From: Euborellia annulipes
Taxonomy: Eukaryota > Arthropoda > Insecta > Dermaptera > Anisolabididae
DNA: 64,000 nucleotides
Assembly: GCA_023213315.1 (NCBI GenBank)
Contig: JAKCPI010003172.1
Span: 1-64,000, forward strand
Reading direction: 5' to 3'
Shown here: in pieces, positions 21,880 through 32,880 of the stretch
How positions within the stretch are numbered: position 1 is the first letter of the stretch
How the letters are laid out: every line of letters begins with the position of its first letter
The notes under the pieces: model-generated
The model's database searches: none
Seen by the model: the letters and a program-made list of their open reading frames with translations, nothing else
Told to the model about the DNA's origin: nothing
Made by a program: the position numbers and the translations under genes

Positions 21880-22798
21880 TCCTTAAATTTGCTACAACTA
21901 CACTTGTCGACAACAGGATTTTCGAGTGATGAATAATTTAAAAAATATTATTAATTATTAAAAAATTAATTAATTTTCAGGTCAAACGGTATTCATTATC
22001 GTTTTCGAATTTATATCTTCAGGACCTGATATTTCAGATTTTCAGAATTATATTAATATTTTTACTTTCTCTTACCTATTTATGAATATATATAGTGAGA
22101 AAGTATTTCATTCCAAAAATTCGATGTCGAGATTTTGATGGATATACACGTTTTGAGGTCCCATGAATCCAAAAAAGTGGTTTTCATGGTTTTTAAATGG
22201 TCTGTCTGCCTGGGTTCAATTTAAAGCATGAAGGAATTGAGCTAGAAGGTTGAAATTTTATATTTAAGTTAGGCACCCAGCTGAGGTGTGAAAATAAGCT
22301 TTTGATCAAAATTGGCCAAAAAAGTACTAGTACTTTAATGATGCACTTTTTCAGTTTTTTTCTCAAAATTCGCTCTAACAATTTTTTTGATTAAAATTCA
22401 AAAATCAATTAATTTTTAGATGCTCTTTAAAATATATACTCTCATTTTGCCCTTGAAATCTTATGAAGACCACTTTACTCTTGTACTTCATAGGAAAGAT
22501 AGGAGAAATAGTTGCCATGGTAACAAAATATAAATATTTTCCCATGTTTGTAATTCTTGAATTTATATGTACCGTACTGTCGGAAACTCAATACTTGTAA
22601 ACACAAAAAATCTGGTGTGACAAGCACAGAACACAACTTTCGATTACCGAAGATAAGAAAAAGTTGTGTGCTGTGCGCCAGTCACACCAGAATTTTTTTT
22701 AATCTGAAAAAATATTTAAAAAATAATTATATTTTTTAAATTAATCATCACACCGAAAATCCTCTTGTCGACGAGTGTAACTGTAGCAAATTTAAGGA
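21880..22798. mobile_element. Foldback host element containing an HPE
   Basis: Arms TCCTTAAATTTGCTACAACT, ACACTTGTCGACAACAGGAT at 21880 and their reverse at 22741-22798 (ATCCTCTTGTCGACGAGTGT, AACTGTAGCAAATTTAAGGA). The whole HPE at 22063-22699 lies between. Near the left arm (22000-22035) the minus strand reads CCTGAAGATATAAATTCGAA, a weak form of the hammerhead-like motif of the other foldbacks. Confidence 0.75.
22063..22699 (+). repeat. HPE double-hairpin element, complete
   Basis: Starts TTACTTTCTCTTACC with its hairpin partner GTGAGAAAGTA and ends in the AAATCTGGTGTGAC...GTCACACCAGA hairpin (22607-22690). The interior has AGTACTAGTACT (22325-22336) and a perfect RFX X-box GTTGCCATGGTAAC (22511-22524). 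Confidence 0.95.
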
Positions 22799-24440
22799 AA
22801 CTTGTAACACGGATGATTAAAAATAAAGAGTTTTTTGACGTCTATTACACTAAAGTGAAGGTATAACTGATATTGAACCCCAGCACAAGGAATTAAGCAA
22901 AAGAAGCCTATGTCGCGTTGAAAAATAAATATTTTGAAAAATCTTCATAGTCAATGTAAATTAAGATTAGGCCTAGCTATAAGAACATTGATATTGATGA
23001 AAACGGCTTGCATTACAAAGGATTGTAGAGTTTTTATTTGAGCATATGCGCCTATTTTTTTTTGCCCTTCAATACAGAAATTTATCAATAATTTTTATAT
23101 TGATTTATTTTACAATTACATGCTAAAGAGATAAAGAGGAAACTTGTGACACAGGATCTATCAAAATAAAGCTTAGAGAAGTTTCTGAACAGACAGATGG
23201 GTTGTCTCAGTGAAGAAGTAGTAGTGATTGGTAGTAAAAAAAAAGAGTTGTAAGAAACGTCAGTTTGAGTTTTATGCAAAATAAGCTGCGGGTCTTTTTT
23301 TATTGTCTATCATCATTATAATAAAATTGTTTTGATAATTAAATAAAATATATAAATAATTCAAAACATTTATTTTAATTAAAATTTTATACAGATTAGA
23401 ATTAAGAAAGATCAAAAAAAATAAATTTATTTCATGTGGCCTAAAATTTAGTTATTCAAAGGAAACTTGCGGAGAAAAAAAAAACGAACAAATTTATCGG
23501 ATTGTTTTACTTATTTATGTTACATTATGTAATTTGTAGATATGACCCACCGATTATGGATTGATTTATGATTTGCAGGTGGTAGTTATCGATCATTCGA
23601 TCTAGATAGAACAATTTTTCAGTTTTAAAATCGGAAACTTCACAATTGATTATCAAATCAAGATAGAAACATTTTTATTTAAGTTTTAAGGGATTCCAAA
23701 ATAAAAAAAAAAAATATGTGTTCATTTTTATGTGCCATAAACTAGTTTGTATTGTAACATGTCATATAAAAACGACAGGATCAGGCTATAATTAACATAC
23801 TTGATTTTAATTATGGTGACACTGTAGAATTATAACTTGTTGGCACGCGAGTCGCGCTGTTTCATCTAATTAATTGGATATTTGTATGACAGAAAAGTAT
23901 AGTCGCACAAACCAGTCTTAAAAAAAGGAAGAAAAAAGATTTTTGCAACTTGATTCGAATCTCTAATCGAGTTTGACACGACTGTGGGAATATTTATCAA
24001 TATTATTACAAATAAAAGTTTTCGGCTATCTATCTTTCAATCAGTTCCTTATGGTGTCAAATTTTCTATTAGGGCGATGCAGAGGGAAGAATAGTGAAAG
24101 TGAATAAGTTTATTTTGGATGATAGATCTTCCCAAAAATGTTAAAAGTTAATAAAATAAGAAAAACTTGTGAATTTACAATAAGTTATCGTTTTTATTGA
24201 AGAATTGACAAGCTGTATTTTTCGTTTTGCCCAAAAGTGTGAGCATTCTAATGCCAAATTGCAAGTAAATGTCTAAAAAAATTCACTATAAATTTCAAAA
24301 AATAAATAAATAAAAAAGAAGAAAAAATGAGAGTAAGTTTTCAAGGATTAAAAGAAATATAAATGATAGATTTTTCGAATGAATAAGAATAGCCTATAAA
24401 AGGAATTAATGAGTAAAGACAGTTTTGTTTTTTTTCAAAA
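22799..24440. other. AT-rich spacer, possible intron side of the minus-strand gene
   Basis: No repeat family and no exon recognised. If the exon at 24447-24524 is real, this is the 5' part of its first intron. Confidence 0.3.
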
Positions 24441-24446
24441 ACTTAC

Positions 24447-24524
24447 AGGTTCGCAGTTATAGAGTTGTCCGGCGGGTCTAGTGACGTCCGTGAGCATGAT
24501 GTGATGATGAGAGTTTGCGGGCAT
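24447..24524 (-). CDS. Candidate first coding exon (26 codons), unidentified protein
   Basis: On the minus strand an ATG at 24524 opens a frame beginning MPANSHHHIMLTDV and ending QLYNCEP, exactly 78 nt. It abuts ACCT|GTAAGT, whose six intronic bases match the donor consensus perfectly (GTAAGT at 24446-24441). The intron would be in phase 0. It lies just downstream (minus sense) of the GC-rich CpG island with CCAAT and GC boxes, as expected for a first exon. The frame also stays open upstream of the ATG through a leucine-rich stretch (RLSLLLLLALVRRL) to a TGA, but no ATG starts it. The first ATG context is weak; a second ATG nine codons in has A at -3. I do not recognise the family and find no downstream exon in the window. 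A competing minus-strand ORF (24763-24536) overlaps the island in another frame and has repetitive GC-driven composition. Confidence 0.35.
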
Positions 24525-24895
24525 CAGCCTCCTGACTAGAGCAAGGAGCAAGAGGAGCGAGAGCCGTGGAGCTCCCACATCGGATCACAACTGACTGACT
24601 CTTGCTCCCCTAGCGGCTGGCTTCGACCCATTGGGGGCGGGGTCAGCCACGCCTCTGCCGCCGCCGACCCCTCCCCGCCCAGCCCCACCCTGGGGCGGGA
24701 CGGCCAATCAGGCTCCGCCCCGCCCTTCGGGTCGCGCGATGCTGCTGCCACCCACGGCGACATTCACTCAATGAATTGAAGCCAGGTCTCTTTTTTTTTA
24801 TAGAGGTCGGACGGTCGTGTGCCACTGCCATCGAGATTACTATAGTTAAGCAGGCGGAGGCGTGGTCTCGGCTTGGATCAACAATTACATTCATT
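24450..24895 (-). promoter_or_regulatory. CpG-rich promoter-like island
   Basis: The most GC- and CpG-rich stretch of the window (core 24600-24740). It contains a CCAAT box in GGCCAATCAGG (24702-24712), GC boxes CCCCGCCC (24673-24680), GGGGCGGG (24692-24699), CTCCGCCCCGCCC and GGGGGCGGGGTC (about 24634), and CGCGCGATG. Together with the GTAAGT donor downstream on the minus strand it is best read as the promoter of a leftward gene. No TATA box is evident, as is usual for CpG promoters. A GC-rich MITE is the alternative, but I find no inverted termini. Confidence 0.5.
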
Positions 24896-25697
24896 TCATT
24901 AACGAAACGAAATATTCCATTAAATACGGGTTTTATTTAAAAGAAGATAGTAATTTATAAATATGGTGTTTATGGTGCTACCAATATTTGTATTAGAACA
25001 ATTGATGGGGAAATGATTAAATTAGTAGGGTAGGCCCGTCAATGCCTCCCTCACCCACCTCTTTTACAAAACGAATTTTTTTTCGAATCTAAGGGTTTAT
25101 TCAGAGATTAGATTAAAAATAAGTCTGGAGGCTTCTACTCAGCTTTTTTACAAGTACAGTAGTTAGGGGGGGGGAAAAGGTGCCTATGTCTTACCAAAAT
25201 CTTTTCAATTTTAATTCAATACAAACACTTTCTAATGAATTAAGTACAGTTTCATCCGGCATGGGAGAGGGGGAGGGGGGCTAGGAGATCATAGCCTCCC
25301 CCCTAAACGACCTAAACTTACATTAGTTATTTTGAATTCTTACTCAATAATATTAAAATTAAAATTTTGGTCTTATAATTTTATTGGGATAGATACTTTA
25401 TAATAACCCACCTTCAAAGAACAAGATTTATTAATTAAAAATATTTTTTTTAAATCCCTCCCCCATCCCCCCTCCTCCCAAAAAAAATTAATAAAACAAA
25501 TCCGAGGATGCAAGCTCTCGAGTGGGTCATTTTAGAAGTTTTTGTATCTTTTAAAGGGAAATAAAAATTCTTATAGTCCAGGAGATGGATTCTCACCTCA
25601 AGATAAAGTAAGTAAAGTTGAATCTTTTTATAATTTTATGTAAAAGTTATTTTCTTCTTTTTAGTTTTTATTAATTTTAGTTAAAATAATTTTTTAT
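24896..25697. other. AT-rich spacer with C-rich tracts
   Basis: No gene. Polypurine and polypyrimidine tracts (25167-25176, 25262-25305, 25460-25490). Confidence 0.35.
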
Positions 25698-25950
25698 TGA
25701 TGTGTATCAGGATGAAGAAAGAAAAGCAGCTAGTATTTATTTCATTTATTTAATACCCATTAGGCTGACGTTATTGGTCATGAATTATCTATATGTTGAA
25801 AGAAAATTGTAATTTTAAAATTTATCCTCATTCTTGCTATGTTGTAGCTCTGAAGATGGCCTCGACCGAGACCGAAACGTGAGCCTAATGGGTATTAAAT
25901 AAATGAAATAAATACTAGCTCCTTTTCTTTCTTCATCCTGATACACATCA
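25698..25950. mobile_element. Foldback element with hammerhead-like motif
   Basis: Arms of about 65 bp: TGATGTGTATCAGGATGAAG, AAAG, AGCTAGTATTTATTTCATTT, ATTTAATACCCATTAGGCT and the reverse of all these. Inside the right arm (25850-25881, plus strand) CTGAAGA, T, GGCCTCG, AC, CGAGACC, GAAACGT repeats the layout CTGANGA, stem II, GAAAC, GT. The base after GT is G, which a hammerhead would not cleave. Confidence 0.85.
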
Positions 25951-26080
25951 ACAACTTTTATCCAGCTATAAATTGTATTTTTCTCTAGAATTTTTTATTT
26001 ACATTTATTTATTTATTTTATTTTATTTAGAAAACGTATTAAATAAGAGGATACTTATTTTTTTTATTTAGGGCGATTAA

Positions 26081-26868
26081 GGTTGTTCGGACATTAAAGC
26101 ACTTTCGTAGATTAAAAGCTAATTTTTTAATATGTTATAAATCACTATCAAATACGTATAAAATAAAATTTTGAAGCAGATCTGACACAGGGTTATCGTG
26201 TAATTAATTTTTAAAAAATTGAAATTTAACATGTAGCCTATGGGGAATAACGACGAAATTCACACATATCGAATTATATAGGCATCTGTGCAAATGATAC
26301 AAAAACAAAAAAACTTACATTTTATTAATTCACTTCCGAGGAATATGTTAAAAATAAAATCAAAAGTTTCTGCCGACCGCTTTTAAAGATATTTTAACAA
26401 GAAAGTCAAAAAATTCTCCAAAATGACAGTCGCTAATATTTAAAAATAATGAATTCTCGAGAGTCAGACCAGCCTGGCAACGTCGCATAACATAAGTGTC
26501 TTATCTCTATGTCAGATACATTTTTTTTCAATTTTACAATATTTTTTCTCGCAAATCGTCCATTGTGTTTAAACTGATTTGCATTAAACATTGTAATATA
26601 TTAAATAAAATAAAATTTAAGGCGTTTAAGATTTAAAATAGATAGCTGATGAATGCAATGTTGCCAGATCTATATTACGTGAAATACTGCTCAAGTCGAA
26701 AGTCATTCATTTATTATTTTTGGTAATTAAATTATTAACTTAATCCAATTATAAACTATGATAGGTCACGACTAAATTATAATAAGGAATTTTGGCATTC
26801 AAATTTTTAATTTTATTTAAAAAAAATTTAGATTCTATTATGACTTACGATGTACTATCCGAACAACC
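26081..26868. mobile_element. TTAA-target element, 788 bp, non-autonomous
   Basis: Begins GGTTGTTCGGA and ends TCCGAACAACC, a perfect 11-bp terminal repeat, between TTAA (26077-26080) and TTAA (26869-26872). A TTAA duplication is the hallmark of piggyBac and a few related groups, but piggyBac ends start with CC, so the superfamily is open. No transposase frame. Confidence 0.75.
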
Positions 26869-26872
26869 TTAA

Positions 26873-27105
26873 GATTCCGTCACTAATTATTCCAACTGAT
26901 CGACAGCCAAAAATTTTTGGGACAGAAACTAGACCTATAGCACAAGAGACTGTCATACGGCCCAGGGTCAGGATATTAATTAAGTTTAAATAATAGAGAT
27001 TATAAAATATAGGTTTTCGATGATGATATCATTGAAGAAATTCTATATCAAAAAAAATAAAAATATGAGATGCTATTAAAAAAACTCTTGTTAGAAGAGG
27101 AAATT

Positions 27106-27137
<32 letters not shown>

Positions 27138-27789
27138 GGAGAACTCTAGAAAAAGACGGTGCTCCTTTTTTCTCTTCTCTCTCTTTCTAAGGGCTGTGAC
27201 CCTCGAAGGGTCGCATTAACATTTATTGGCAAAACCTAAAAAAAAAATCCCAACCGTAAAATTTAGTATTTGTATTTTAGCAAAATTAATCATAATCAAA
27301 ATTATGTAAAAATGTTGTCAAAAATTGTTCATTTTAATAATTATACCTATAAATGGAGTTTATTTTTGAAACGGACATGACGGCCACTTAATTCTTTACA
27401 ATAATTTACCACACTCAGTCGAATTTCATTTAAAAAATAAAAATAAAAGCTCTTAAGGGCTTAAGGGTGCTTTTGTTGTGACGTACTATCATCAGAGTTG
27501 TTTATGGAATTGCAAACAACTCTCGATGGCCATTGAGGGTCGCGAGCCATTCAAAAATCATTTGACAAGCTTTTTTTTTTTTGTAATTTGGTAAAAAGGA
27601 GGAAAACAATTCTCACACCACCCACCTGATGGCTTCTAATATCTATATAATAATATAATTTCATAAATGTTCTTCTGTTTGTCCTTTTCTAAATAGATTA
27701 TTTTTCTGAAAGTGGATTGAAAAAATAAATAGGCCTAATAAAAGAAAAAAATACTTTTATTGAAATACTTGTAACTAATTTACAATTAA
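26873..27789. other. Spacer, with a 30-nt poly-T run
   Basis: The poly-T run is at 27106-27136. The segment after it (27140-27240) includes CCTCGAAGGGTCGCATT. Related wording GGCCATTGAGGGTCGCGAGCC occurs at 27528-27548, so two worn copies of an unknown repeat may be present. Confidence 0.35.
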
Positions 27790-27888
27790 GCCCATCCAAT
27801 TTTTGATACAAATTTTTTTCGAATGCGAACACCTGAAAACTAGCACAAGAAGCAAGAACTCTACCAATGAGCTAAGGCTCGGGGGCAA
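27790..27888 (-). repeat. SINE-2, degenerate
   Basis: Reverse copy with GAATGCGAACACCTG (box B side) and CTCTACCAATGAGCTAAGGC (box A side, TAGCTCATTGGTAGAG when reversed), ending CTCGGGGGC. Confidence 0.7.
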
Positions 27889-27899
27889 TATGGCACTTT

Positions 27900-28064
27900 T
27901 TTTTTAACACTCTCATTTTTTTTCAATCACACACGCATTCACACAGTCTTTTCGGCGACTTGGGGCATATGAGACTTTATACGATAACTGTTTTTGAATA
28001 TCTCTATATATTTAGGGTCCAGGCATTCTTATTTGTCATTTGATATCCAAATGGCTTAAAAAAG
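27900..28064 (-). repeat. SINE-1, 3' part
   Basis: AACACTCTCATTTTTTTTCA, ACACGCATTCACACAGTC, TTTTCGGCGACTTGGGGCAT and TTAGGGTCCAGGCATTC, then TTTGATATCCAAATGGCTTA. Head with both boxes is missing. Confidence 0.8.
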
Positions 28065-29594
28065 GGGGGCGGATGAATAAAATAGATGAATTTTATTCAT
28101 AAATAATTGTTAAAAATAAATATTATACATCAAGACCTTATTGTTATATGGATGTCATATTATTATTGCTCTCCATTGTCTGTCCAAGTAAGAATGGACT
28201 AGTATCTTTATATATAGGCCTATATATATATAACAGTGTTATATAAATTTTGGACTGCTTCCACCATTTTATCAAAATAAAAATTATATATTTCATTAAA
28301 ATCATTCTACAAGAGGAAAAACCTCCATCAATCTGATAGATCTACAAACATCAGATTTATCAAAAGTTTTTTACTTTTTTTTTACTGTTTTGCTTCGTTT
28401 TCTCTTGCATCTTTTATTACCTACAGCAATATCATTAAATAATCATGTAAACTATTATATATTGTTCACTTGTTAGGAATAATTAGTTATATAATAGTAA
28501 TATTTTATAAAAGGATCTGAAATCCTGATTACAAAGATATCATCTAATATTTATTTAATGTGGATAATTACATTCAGGAACCATTCTAGAGAGCAAAATG
28601 ACTGTTTACGTAAATAAAGATTAATTTGAATGTGTTTAAATAATTATCTATATATTAAAAGTTTATTACAATAATAAGCAATATCGATTTGATGTTAATG
28701 TATAGAATTTATTCCCTACTATTCTAATCTGGAATATAAAAGAATTGTTAAAAGACCATTTTTAAATAAATTAATAAGTAAAAGGTTTAATGGAGTATAT
28801 TAGTAGCTAAAATTAGTTTCCAATTGTATTTTTGTTTATATATAATTTCGAGGCTATTCCGGGGATGGGGGCTCAGAAAAATTCATTTTCTAGAATTATT
28901 TCAACCGTAGAGAAGAAGATTCATGCATCTGGATGTTTTTATTCTATATAGACTTAGAGGGCTTAATAATAACTATTACTTTGTTATTTTTAATCAAATT
29001 AAAATGATATTGAATATTTAAAAAAAAAAAAAAAAGAAATTAAGATCATAGAATTGAAAATATTTCCATTTCAAAGTGTTAAGAATGAGTGAAAAGAATT
29101 CGTTTTTTTTTCCTGTTCGTAAAAAAGAAAATAGAAAAAAAAAGCTTTGAGGAATGTAAATTCCTCTGTGGTTTTTTTAACGAAATTCTTGAAAATTAAG
29201 GATGTCGTTAAATGAAGATTAATCCATCTAATTCGGATGCATTTGGGGACCGGATGAATGTCTCAAGAGAATCTCCGCCCCCGCGTCACCAAATTAATTA
29301 ATTAATTTTCTATTTCTGGAGAAGTCGTTTTTCAGCTAGGTCTATTGGAATTTTATTACTAAATGTTATTTTAAGTTTAAAATATTAAGTATTTTATGAT
29401 AACAATATTAATTAGCGGTGGCAAAAATGACTGGTGGCCTAATGCCAACAATCCTTTTAAATAATATTAATAATAACAATATTAATAAAGACGGTGAAAC
29501 GAGAAGTCAATAAATTGGAGCAAATCCCACCCAATTTAAAAAAAAAATTCAATTATTATTGATTTTTTCTTTTTTTCATTATAAGAGACTGGTT
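28065..29594. other. AT-rich spacer with a single-copy block (29170-29345)
   Basis: The block contains GATTAATCC (Bicoid/Otx-type TAATCC), ATGCATTTG, CTCCGCCCCCGCGTCACC and a run of TAATTAATTAATT homeodomain-type sites. Non-coding as far as I can see; enhancer-like by composition only. Confidence 0.35.
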
Positions 29595-29700
29595 TAGCTT
29601 CTCCTAGGAGTGGAGGGTTCACTTCTCGTATGCAAAAAAATTTATTTCATTTGAATTCGCTACCAATCAAATGAAATAAATAGGGAAATGTTCTGAGATG
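29595..29700 (+). repeat. SINE-2, partial
   Basis: GAGGGTTCACTTCTCGTATG (box B side), AAATTTATTTCATTTGAA, TTCGCTACCAATCAAATGAA and ATAAATAGGG; the tail core is lost. Confidence 0.65.
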
Positions 29701-29816
29701 TCAAAAAATACATTGAACCTATTAAAAAAAAGTAAAAAAGTTTCGGAATTATAAAATTTTATCTTCGTTACAAATTGTGAAGAATCAAAGATATTAATAT
29801 TATTTTTTATTTTTAC

Positions 29817-30198
29817 CCTTTTACTTTTTCTTACTTATATTGTATATGACAATATATAAAGCGAAAGTATTGTATTCATAATAAAAATTCGAAATTTTGA
29901 TGGAAATACACGTTTTCAGGACAGCTGAGTTGGAAAAAAGTGTGTGTGTGTGAAAATTTTTTTTGGAAAATGTTTTTATAGGCCTAGATAAAAAGCTCAA
30001 AGCAGATCATCATTGTTATCTTTAGGCTAACTAACTTTTTATCAAAAATGAACTTTTAAATTATTTTTTCACAAAAAAAAAAGAACTTTTATACACTTTT
30101 AAAGAATGGCTCATATAGACAAATCTGGTGCGACAAGTCCAGAACACAACTTTTATTAACCGAAGTTATAAGGAAGTTGTCACATCAGATTTTTCAGC
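29817..30198 (+). repeat. HPE, strongly diverged and shortened
   Basis: Starts TTTACTTTTTCTTAC with partner GCGAAAGTA, keeps AAATTCGAAATTTTGATGG and ACACGTTTTCAGG, then loses the middle. Ends with the hairpin ACAAATCTGGTGCGAC...TCACATCAGATTTTT. Confidence 0.7.
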
Positions 30199-31299
30199 AT
30201 AGGCTTACGACTATGTTCATATTTATTAAAATTAATTGATACTCAATAAATTTAATTGCTCAAGACGCGAACCTTGGAATATGAAGTGTGTGACCTTTAC
30301 TCAAAAAAATAAAAAAAGAAATACGGAAAAGAAGATCAACTTCTAGAAAGTTTGCAACCCAAATGGCCAAATCACTACCACCATTTTTAGTTGTCATATT
30401 TCACTAGAAAATTATAAACAACTTGAGTGGTCCATTCTAGACCTCCGAGAAAAAATTAATCGAAAAATAATTAGCGTGTGGTCAAATTGGTTGCCTATCT
30501 TCCAGGAAGCAAAAACGAATTTCTGTACTTCACTCTGTACTAAAGAGATACAACCCCAAGAGACTGAAATTTCTTTTTATTTATTTATTTAAAATTGAGA
30601 TGTACATAGGGCTTGTTCATCCCCTCGTTGTGTACAAATACTTAAAAATAAAGTAATATTTATTATAATTAAATTAATTCTCCTTTTATACTTCCCTCTT
30701 TCTTTGAATCTTTGTTTTTTCTCTAGCCTAATTTCTTAAAGCACTCCCAATTCTCCTGTTTATTAAAACAAAAAAAAAAAATTCCTTTTTTAAAGAAAAA
30801 AAAAAATTATTTTAAAGATTTATTGACTACTGAACTACTGTATAATAACTTAAATATTATTTTTCATTTCAGTAATATATGGTTTTGTACCTATTAAGAT
30901 TATATAATAAGTAGGTTGATTGATTTAAAAGTGTTGAGAGTCACTCTTAATAAAAGAGCCAAGTAAGTGTCTCTCTCTTGATTTAAGTAATCTATCTCCA
31001 AGACATAAATGTGACAAGCGAACATGAAAAGCGAAATGATTCCATCAGGGCCATAAATCACAAGGTTAAAGAGAGAGAAAGAGATTACTACGATTCGCGA
31101 ATTACTGGAGAAGAAAGAAGAGGAGGAGCAAAGTAAGTTGGGGCAAAAGAAGATGAGGCGGATCAATGGCACGCCTCACAGGGGTGGAAAGTGAACAAAA
31201 ATTATAATTATTAACTTATGTCTTTTCTACTTTTTCAGTTAATTATTAAGTTACTATCAGATCCAATTCATAAACTTTATTATATTTACTTAATGAAAT
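30199..31299. other. AT-rich spacer
   Basis: Nothing supported. A minus-strand 90-codon frame (31172-30900) has a serine- and phenylalanine-rich translation, no family resemblance and no flanking splice signals that I would trust. Confidence 0.35.
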
Positions 31300-31395
31300 A
31301 TTACTTTCTCTTACCCTATATTGGAAATATATAGAAAGAGAAAGTAGTACGATCATATCAAAAATTCGATGTCGAGATTTTGTTGGATACACTGT
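31300..31395 (+). repeat. HPE fragment (CTTTCTCTTACC hairpin end)
   Basis: TTACTTTCTCTTACCCTATA pairs with AAAGAGAAAGTA, followed by ATTCGATGTCGAGATTTTG. Broken after GGATACACTG. Confidence 0.85.
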
Positions 31396-31802
31396 TAAAA
31401 ATTTTCAAGAAAACTTCATATACAAGTATAGGAAGTCTGTTACATAAACTGTTTATGAATATTCATATGAGGTATATGAGAAAGTTCAATTTGTTGCCAA
31501 CCTAACCAATTTCTTGTATATTTTAAAATTAATTATTTTGGTAAAAATTGTTAATTTTAATTTTAATTTTTATAGCTATTTAGTTGAATTACTTTATAAA
31601 AATTATTTAATTAGTTTTTAATATACTTCATAAATATTTAAATAGTTTAGAGCGCGAATTTCAAACCAGAATTTAATAAATTTAGATTTGTGAAATAAAT
31701 TTTAAAAGAATAATTTCAAGTTTCCTTAAAATAATTATAAAATAATAGTCTATTAATAAAAATTCCTTGAGGTAGTCGAGTTATTTGAGAACGTTTAGAC
31801 CA

Positions 31803-31860
31803 GTGATTCTCAACTTGTCGCAGTACACTTTTAAAATTTAGCGGCACACAAAGAAAAAGA
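31803..31860 (+). mobile_element. hAT-type 5' end fragment
   Basis: CAGTGATTCTCAACTTGTCG and GCGGCACACAAAG fit a common hAT terminus, and GTTTAGAC precedes it. I could not find the matching right end; AAAAGGTTACCGACTCC (32621-32637) is a possible decayed partner. Confidence 0.4.
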
Positions 31861-32637
31861 TAAGTTTAAAAGTTGGTAATTTGTTCATAAACTTTTATAC
31901 TAATTTTATTTCATATCCTGGGTATATTAAAATTAAGGTACCGAAGTATATGAAAAACGATGGAAAATTCATATTTTTTTTTACAGTGTATTGATAAATA
32001 AAAAACTTGTAATTTTTTTTTTTAGTGAAAAATTTGAATTAAATAGAAAAGAGAAGATAAGAAAAACCTTGGAGTTTACATTTTCGATAAGGAGATTAAA
32101 TTTTAAATTAATTTTATCTCTTGTACTTATTAATTAGAAATTTCCAAAATCGTTTGACCTTGGTCTTTTGATTACAAAAAGTCTAATGAGCACTTCTTAC
32201 CAATTAAGCTAAATTTCAAAGACTTAACAACAACAACAACAAGCGAGACGAGTTTTTTTTTTCTTTTAGCAAATTTAAATTCCATCACATATTTTAAAAT
32301 TAATCTTCTTTTAATGATTTTTTTTTCTTAAAACTTTACTATATTTCAAATTTCATCATTAAATAATTAAAAATGTTTAATGAAGTTGTATTTTCTAAAA
32401 TGAAAGAGAAAATTTTATAATAATTTCAATGTCAATTAAAGATTGAACAAATGTTCATTTTTTAAAGACTTCACAGCATACTTGGCATCAAAAGTTTCAA
32501 ACAACGAGAAAAATAAAAGCAAAAACTATTCTCTCTTTTAAGCTCCGGAAATATTAAAAAAAAATTATTTTGTTTTGTTGTTACATTTGAATGTGAGGCC
32601 CGCATAAAAAAATTTATTTTGAAAAGGTTACCGACTC

Positions 32638-32737
32638 CTATTATAAAGTCTTTTATGGCCTGAGTTGCCGAAAAGACAGTGTGTGAGTGTGAGTGTGAAT
32701 AAGAAAAAAGTGTGAGTGTTTAAAAAAAAAAGTATTT
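32638..32737 (+). repeat. SINE-1, 3' tail
   Basis: AAAGTCTTTTATGGCCTGAG, TTGCCGAAAAGACAGTG and the (GTGTGA)n part, ending in poly-A. It meets the next SINE tail-to-tail. Confidence 0.85.
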
Positions 32738-32880
32738 TTAAGCATCGAAGGTCATTAGATTTTGTCTCTATTTATTTCAATTGGATTGGTAACCGCCAAT
32801 CTAATTGAAAAAAATATTTGTCGCATGAGAGGAGATTCGAACCCTTGACCTTTGGTGCCAGATGTCATTTGGGTTGCCTA
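32738..32880 (-). repeat. SINE-2, minus strand
   Basis: TTTAAGCATCGAAGGTCATT (tail core, decayed), TTTATTTCAATTGGATTGG, then GCATGAGAGGAGATTCGAAC, CCTTGACC (box B region). The box A side is degenerate. Confidence 0.75.

Noticed and set aside
24536..24763. 75-codon minus-strand frame in the CpG island
   Set aside because: Proline/glycine/alanine-rich translation produced by GC-rich promoter sequence; overlaps other open frames and ends before the splice donor.
31769..31790. let-7-like seed TGAGGTAG
   Set aside because: Only the first eight bases match let-7, the rest differs, and no flanking arm forms a precursor hairpin.
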